Below are positions 60,901-64,000 of a DNA stretch of 64,000 bases, piece after piece. Under the pieces are notes generated by a model. It worked only from the letters and a program-made list of their open reading frames with translations, was not told where the DNA came from and ran no database searches. Origin of the DNA: Lamellibrachia columna (Eukaryota; Annelida; Polychaeta; Sabellida; Siboglinidae); the NCBI GenBank assembly GCA_963662155.1, contig OY759266.1:61712911-61776910 (forward strand), given 5' to 3'. A program made the translations under genes and the position numbers. The stretch's first letter is position 1; each line of letters begins with the position of its first letter.

Positions 60901-63877
60901 TCTTTCAGTATTGTTATATCAAAGTTAACAGTGTCAGATGTTCTCAAAGGTAAATAACATAAATGGTAAAACTTGAGAGATGACTACCTGTGAGAAGAGA
61001 GAAAGAAGGGACAATACAAAACATGCAAGATATGTAACCAGTGATGCGTGTCGACAGGCTACAATCACTGCCAGAGACTCAACCTACAGACCATAGTGAC
61101 TGCACGACTGAACCCACTGCGTATGTGTCTAGCCATCATAGCCAAGACGTTTGCCTCCATCACAAGGTATGCTGGCCTGTCGTCACTCGCAAGTGTCATC
61201 TTCAGTGTTTTGTGTTCATTTAGTATTCTGTTGTCACTCGCAAGTGTCATCTTCAGTGTCTTGTGTTCATTTAGTATTCTGTTGTCACTCGCAAGTGTCA
61301 TCTTCAGTGTCGTGTTCATTTAGTATTCTGTTGTCACTCGCAAGTGTCATCTTCAGTGTCTTGTGTTCATTTAGTATTCTGTTGTCACTCGCAAGTGTCA
61401 TCTTCAATGTCTTGTGTTCATTTAGTATATAGTATTAACACCAAATTTCACATACCTGATATTTCGTTTGAACATATACATAAATGTCACATTGCAACTC
61501 GGGTACATTAGCAAAAATGTAGTTTTTCTTTTGATTAAAATCCACTTGTCTACACGTTGTCTAGGACGTGGACCCCCCATGTGGGGCATCTACCTGGGGT
61601 GTTCCCACGGGGTGTTTGTTGGTCTGGGGCGTGGACACCCCATGGGGCATCCACCTGGGGTGTTTGTTATGCTCACTAGTTACAACTGGGTGTTGGGTGT
61701 GGTCTGGGGTGTGGCACCCCCGGGGGCATCCACCTGGGGTGTTTGTTATGCTGGGTGTGGTCCAGGGTGTGGAGACCCCCGGGGGCATCCACCTGGGGTG
61801 TTTGTTATGCTGGGTGTGGTCCAGGGTGTGGAGACCCCCGGGGGGCATCCACCTGGGGTGTTTATTATGCTGGGTGTGGTCCAGGGTGTGGAGACCCCCG
61901 GGGGGCATCCACCTGGGGTGTTTGTTATGCTGGGTGTGGTCTGCCGCGTGGACACCCCCGGGGGGCATCCACCTAGGGTGTTTGTTATGCTGGGTGTGGT
62001 CTGGGGCGTGGACACCCCCGGGGGGCATCCACCTGGGGTGTTTGTTATGCTGGGTGTGGTCCGGGGCGTGGCACTAGTTACAGCTGGGTGTGGTCCATAA
62101 ATGGTCAGTCAGTGGTGTCTGTCTTTAGGATGCATCAGCTGGCCTTCTGTGATACAATACTGGAGCGAAACAGACGCACAATGTTCCCAACATCAGCAGA
62201 TGGCGCCGGTGTCTCCGTGAGCAACCCTCTCGATGCATTCTTCCCGTTTGACCCCTATCTCCTCAACAGGCAAGTTGTTCAACGGCTCTACGCAAGTTGT
62301 GTGGGCATGCATGCGTTTCGCAGGGTGTGTGCATGCATGCATGTGCGTGCATTTCTCAGGGTGTGTGCATGCACGTGTGTTCCTGCGTAAACATTTTATT
62401 TATAAATTTTATTTATTGAGTATGGAAATATACTTACATTTATGCAATTATATATATATACACATAATCATTAATGTTTATTTATATATATATATAATCA
62501 TTAATGTTATATATGAATATGTATCACTGTAGTAATTGAATTGATGAATTTGGAAACTAACTTTCTACATGTGTTTTGCATGCCTGTTTTTCTGTCCTAT
62601 ATTGAAAGTTGCTTAAAATCATGTTTAATGTAGACGACGTTGAAGGTAGAACATGAAGCCAACTGCGTGTGTGGTATTGTGTGTGGGTGTGGTATTGTGT
62701 GTGGGTGTGTGGTATTGTGTGTGGGTGTGTGGTATTGTGTGTGGGTGTGGTATTGTGTGTGGGTGTGTGGTATTGTTTGTGGGTGTGTGGTATTGTGTGT
62801 GGGTGTGTGGTATTGTTTGTGGGTGTGTGGTATTGTTTGTGGGTGTGTGGGTGTGGTATTGTGTGTGGGTGTGTGGTATTGCTGCATATTATCAGTCAGG
62901 TGTGTCAGCAGTTGATCAGTAGGTTGTCACATGCTGTGTTCTGTCTACTCCAGGTCAGGCAGGTACGTCGTTCCACTTTATCGCGAGTACGACGGCGTCC
63001 TGGCTCAAGTGACACAGGACGAGTCCAACTCAGAGGTGAGACAACGTTCAGTGTCAACCTTGTACTCAGGGTGGTCAGATGTGCATGAGGTCAAGGTTGT
63101 TTCACACACAGGTCAAGCAAGGTCGCTCGTCAAGCTCTTGTTGACAGTAAACTCTTCAGTGTATGCTCCCACTTGGCTTCTTGGAAATGTCCTTGTCCTT
63201 CGTGGTGTGCTGTTGTCCTCTGTGGTGTGGTGTTCATTTGTAAGAGTGCCTGGTGGACTTGACTGATGTCCATGTTGGAAGTAATTTGTAAGAGTGCCTG
63301 ATGTCCATGTTGAAGTAATTTGTAAGAGTGCCTGGTGGACTTGACTGATGTCCACGTTGAAGTAATTTGTAAGAGTGCCTGGTGGACTTGACTGATGTCC
63401 ATGTTGAAGTAATTTGTAAGAGTGCCTGGTGGACTTGACTGATGTCCATGTTGAAGTAATTTGTAAGAGTGCCTGGTGGACTTGACTGATGTCCATGTTG
63501 AAGTAATTTGTAAGAGTGCCTGGTGGACTTGACTGATGTCCATGTTGAAGTCAATGATACTGGTCCACAAGAGCTTGACACCATTTGAATATTGTTAGTC
63601 AGAATTTGATATACAATTAGAAAAATAATAACAATAAATTACTATTATTGATTTCACTGTATAACCTGTAATCTAACCAAATGGTGTCATAGATATAGTC
63701 TGTTTTGTGAGATCCAGGAAAGTAAAGCTGCCATTTTGTGTTTGTTTGTAGGATGAGGAGCCGTACATAGACGGTGGCCAACACCAGACTTCTGAGACGT
63801 CCCCTTACAACAAAGCTTTCTCACCAGCCGTGGACCTTTTCATGTTTGGCACTTCACCAGGTTTCAAGAACATCTAA
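48877..63877 (+). CDS. RRN3: RRN3 / TIF-IA, RNA polymerase I initiation factor, 15 visible exons
   Basis: Nucleolar HEAT-repeat protein that bridges RNA polymerase I to the promoter-bound SL1 complex and links rRNA synthesis to growth signals. Exons: 48877-48946, 49259-49315, 49732-49821, 53612-53741, 54911-55031, 57327-57495, 57942-58040, 58255-58402, 59107-59237, 59507-59637, 60398-60576, 61058-61166, 62129-62269, 62954-63035, 63752-63877. All phases agree and give 593 residues to TAA; human RRN3 has 651. Signatures: DCIILPTHASCHVQF, FLDYLWKKLQNP, IASFLARAK, FRHKELL, RLNPLRMCL, DTILERNRRTMFP and NPLDAFFPFDPYLL. The acidic loop is in the seventh visible exon. The N-terminal exon is missing; the first visible exon starts with a split codon, so translation probably begins upstream. 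The next-to-last-but-one exon ends in a GC donor. Introns are dominated by minisatellites. Confidence 0.96.
49259..49315 (+). CDS. RRN3: RRN3 exon 3
   Basis: 19 codons, GSCNEYDKFLSQLSDPDIP, matching the short QLLDPDI region. Donor CCG|GTAAGA. Confidence 0.9.
49501..49618. repeat. 20-bp tandem repeat, 6 copies
   Basis: TCCTTTGTGTAAGACTTTAT units in RRN3 intron 3. Confidence 0.95.
49732..49821 (+). CDS. RRN3: RRN3 exon 4
   Basis: TYLRSLKDCAMLLGKEHEV then LVGVML; donor TTG|GTGAGT. Its last 21 bases are part of a 32-bp minisatellite. Confidence 0.88.
49801..50119. repeat. 32-bp minisatellite spanning the RRN3 exon 4 donor
   Basis: About 10 copies of period 32. Each has GTCCTTGTTGGTGTCATGTT then GGTGAGTTCACT; the first copy is the genuine exon end and donor, so about 9 are decoy donors. 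Confidence 0.95.
50113..53590. repeat. 40-bp minisatellite, about 87 copies
   Basis: The largest array in the window (about 3.5 kb). Core CATTATGTCATGTGCATACG, with recurrent variants (CACGC/CACTC/CATGC; CATAGG/CATACG; GTGC/GTAC). A few units have a 2-bp ATAC insertion. It abuts the 32-bp array and reaches to about 20 bp before the exon 5 acceptor. Confidence 0.97.
53612..53741 (+). CDS. RRN3: RRN3 exon 5
   Basis: KLNWSSRGGGVVREYKAFI and SHTFYLRACLRMIITQFRP; donor A|GTAAGT, phase 1. Corresponds to the WLNRSQTVVEEY region. Confidence 0.93.
53903..53952. repeat. (GTAT)n microsatellite
   Basis: About 12 units in RRN3 intron 5; an (AT)n run follows at 54041-54062. Confidence 0.97.
54781..54834. 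repeat. (ATGT)n/(GCAT)n microsatellite
   Basis: Short GTAT and GCAT units in RRN3 intron 5, similar in type to 28957-29085. Confidence 0.93.
54911..55031 (+). CDS. RRN3: RRN3 exon 6
   Basis: EEVFVHLHTLLKAIIHTVP; donor CCCAT|GTAAGT, phase 2. Its 3' end is inside a 44-bp minisatellite. Confidence 0.9.
55000..56390. repeat. 44-bp minisatellite spanning the RRN3 exon 6 donor
   Basis: About 31 copies of period 44 (CACTGTG at 55019, 55063, 55107, 55151). Each has CATTCACACTGTGCCCAT then GTAGGTGTACA. The first copy contains the genuine exon end with GTAAGT. Confidence 0.96.
56391..57318. repeat. 34-bp minisatellite, about 27 copies
   Basis: Core CTCACCCTGACTGTGCTGTT with GATCACTGTACTGT or GATGACAGTACTGT variants. 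It fills the rest of RRN3 intron 6 up to the exon 7 acceptor. Confidence 0.96.
57327..57495 (+). CDS. RRN3: RRN3 exon 7
   Basis: TPTVLLPLLIEYFPYML, ECYVKNVLQISYYL and LLELIVDRMTRLD, matching the STPWFLMPILVEKFP/ECYVHNLLRI region. Donor GAT|GTGAGT. Confidence 0.96.
57562..57812. repeat. 50-bp minisatellite, 5 copies
   Basis: ATTTCCACGGTAGGTCACCA at 57564, 57614 and onward in RRN3 intron 7. Confidence 0.95.
57942..58040 (+). CDS. RRN3: RRN3 exon 8 (acidic loop)
   Basis: SPRQDIQDAEADSEDEQ followed by a Glu/Asp-rich run; corresponds to the variable acidic loop. Donor ATG|GTCAGT. Confidence 0.92.
58255..58402 (+). CDS. RRN3: RRN3 exon 9
   Basis: KEADRLDIMIELVFRYTYNV matches the AERLDILMSLVLSY region. 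Donor ATG|GTTTGT, phase 1. Confidence 0.94.
58430..58667. repeat. 20-bp minisatellite, about 12 copies
   Basis: CCAGATACTGCGTAACCTGG units, nearly identical, in RRN3 intron 9. Confidence 0.96.
58790..59032. repeat. 16-bp minisatellite, about 15 copies
   Basis: GTGAGTCCAGTCCCCC units. Nearly every unit contains GTGAGT, a consensus donor hexamer. RRN3 intron 9. Confidence 0.96.
59107..59237 (+). CDS. RRN3: RRN3 exon 10
   Basis: LYRELLLVFDCIILPTHASC, one of the most conserved RRN3 segments. Donor AAG|GTCAGT. Confidence 0.96.
59335..59490. repeat. Degenerate repeat of about 40 bp, 3-4 copies
   Basis: GAATGTTTCTCAAATACCTG and GTGTATGAATGTTCACAA-type blocks in RRN3 intron 10. Confidence 0.7.
59507..59637 (+). 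CDS. RRN3: RRN3 exon 11
   Basis: AEGFLDYLWKKLQNP, RQAVVAYIASFLARAKHV. Donor CAG|GTGGGA, phase 2. Confidence 0.96.
59985..60425. repeat. 80-bp minisatellite spanning the RRN3 exon 12 acceptor
   Basis: Five copies plus a diverged first one, period 80 (GGGGCGTCTA at 60061, 60141, 60301). Each contains the acceptor TATGTTGCAG and the first exon bases CACAGTCAGGGTGTGCCTGG. Only the last continues into exon 12. Confidence 0.96.
60398..60576 (+). CDS. RRN3: RRN3 exon 12
   Basis: TVRVCLDLMAAWAHKYI, FYSVCQAIFYVVTFRHKEL. The acceptor TATGTTGCAG is the last copy of an 80-bp array. Donor CAAG|GTCAGT, phase 1. Confidence 0.94.
60618..60722. repeat. 21-bp tandem repeat, 5 copies
   Basis: AAGACATTACAAATGTTGTAT units in RRN3 intron 12. 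Confidence 0.96.
61058..61166 (+). CDS. RRN3: RRN3 exon 13
   Basis: GYNHCQRLNLQTIVTARLNP, IIAKTFASIT. Acceptor GTCGACAG; donor AAG|GTATGC, phase 2. Confidence 0.95.
61180..61430. repeat. 51-bp minisatellite, 5 copies
   Basis: GTCACTCGCAAGTGTCATCT at 61182, 61233, 61284, 61333 and 61384; one copy is shorter. RRN3 intron 13. Confidence 0.95.
61560..62095. repeat. 60-bp GC-rich minisatellite, about 8 copies
   Basis: TTTGTTATGCTGGGTGTGGT and GGGGCATCCACCTGGGGTG blocks; divergent first copies, homogeneous later ones. RRN3 intron 13. Confidence 0.94.
62129..62269 (+). CDS. RRN3: RRN3 exon 14 (GC donor)
   Basis: MHQLAFCDTILERNRRTMFP, NPLDAFFPFDPYLLN. Ends AACAG|GCAAGT, a GC-type donor; a GT donor does not preserve the frame. 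Confidence 0.94.
62665..62882. repeat. 18/20-bp G/T-rich minisatellite
   Basis: GGTATTGTGTGTGGGTGTGT units with two lengths, about 11 copies, strongly purine/pyrimidine biased. RRN3 intron 14. Confidence 0.94.
62954..63035 (+). CDS. RRN3: RRN3 exon 15
   Basis: SGRYVVPLYREYDGVLAQV aligns with the RSKKFIDPIYQVWED region. Donor GAG|GTGAGA, phase 0. Confidence 0.92.
63235..63550. repeat. 47-bp minisatellite, about 7 copies
   Basis: AATTTGTAAGAGTGCCTGGT then GGACTTGACTGATGTCCA; one copy has an internal deletion. RRN3 intron 15. Confidence 0.95.
63752..63877 (+). CDS. RRN3: RRN3 terminal exon
   Basis: AFSPAVDLFMFGTSPGFKNI then TAA, after acceptor TTGTTTGTAG. Poorly conserved C-terminus; assigned by phase and position. 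Confidence 0.88.
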   Translation, partial: DEEPYIDGGQHQTSETSPYNKAFSPAVDLFMFGTSPGFKNI

Positions 63878-63901
63878 ATGTGGAAAATGTGAATTGTTGG
63901 A

Positions 63902-63907
63902 AATAAA
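63902..63907 (+). promoter_or_regulatory. RRN3 poly(A) signal
   Basis: AATAAA 25 nt after the stop codon, followed by T/G-rich sequence. Confidence 0.7.
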
Positions 63908-64000
63908 TATCTTCATTCGAAATGTATATTTCTTTGAAATATTATATGATGTTGGTCTACAGTAGACGATGCATATAGAAGTATTCATTGTTTTGTAGGA

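Noticed and set aside
61468..62100. A 210-codon GC-rich ORF and its antisense ORFs
   Set aside because: The frame is open only because the 60-bp array lacks stops; it lies within RRN3 intron 13.

Overview
This is animal nuclear DNA: genes are split by GT-AG introns, two tRNA-type sequences occur, and roughly half of the window is decayed non-LTR retrotransposons, a hAT-type MITE, a SINE and an extreme load of minisatellites. No bacterial or phage features are present. A marine deuterostome fits best, and I favour a lancelet (Branchiostoma), because minisatellites that swallow exon/intron borders ('mirage' minisatellites) were, as I recall, described from the amphioxus Adh locus. The species call is inference.

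Three conserved host genes can be read across splice junctions with consistent phases. (1) eIF4E-binding protein (4E-BP), plus strand, 3 exons from 11507 to 22214, ending in a TOS motif. (2) FADD, minus strand, 2 exons from 28533 to 26785, with a death-effector domain in exon 1 and a death domain in exon 2. (3) RRN3/TIF-IA, the RNA polymerase I initiation factor, plus strand, 15 visible coding exons from 48877 to 63877; only the extreme N-terminal exon was not found. 4E-BP and RRN3 are both nutrient/TOR-responsive growth regulators; FADD is the death-receptor adaptor. Two weaker host candidates lie at 39.4-46.6 kb: a broken P2X7-C-terminal-like gene (plus) and a three-exon gene of an uncharacterised family (minus).

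Layout: 1-4060 minus-strand RTE-like LINE containing a 74-bp array; 4.5-5.0 kb 25-bp array; 5.3-7.9 kb plus-strand RTE-like LINE with a C-terminal C2H2 finger; 7.9-10.7 kb one LINE nested in another; 11.1 kb tRNA-Thr; 11.5-22.2 kb 4E-BP, with a LINE, a hAT MITE, a SINE and two large arrays in its introns; 22.2-25.4 kb probable 3' UTR; 25.4-28.5 kb FADD and four arrays; 29.4-39.0 kb a minus-strand RTE-like LINE split by two plus-strand LINE insertions and by a 64-bp array; 39.4-46.6 kb the two weak host genes with another LINE; 46.8-48.8 kb LINE pieces; 48.8-63.9 kb RRN3.

The dominant unusual theme is local tandem amplification of whatever sequence is present. Arrays arose inside retrotransposon ORFs (74, 64, 43, 33 and 29 bp units), over splice donors (4E-BP exon 2; RRN3 exons 4 and 6 as numbered here), over a splice acceptor (RRN3 exon 12) and over the stop codon of FADD. 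Several RRN3 introns are almost pure minisatellite.
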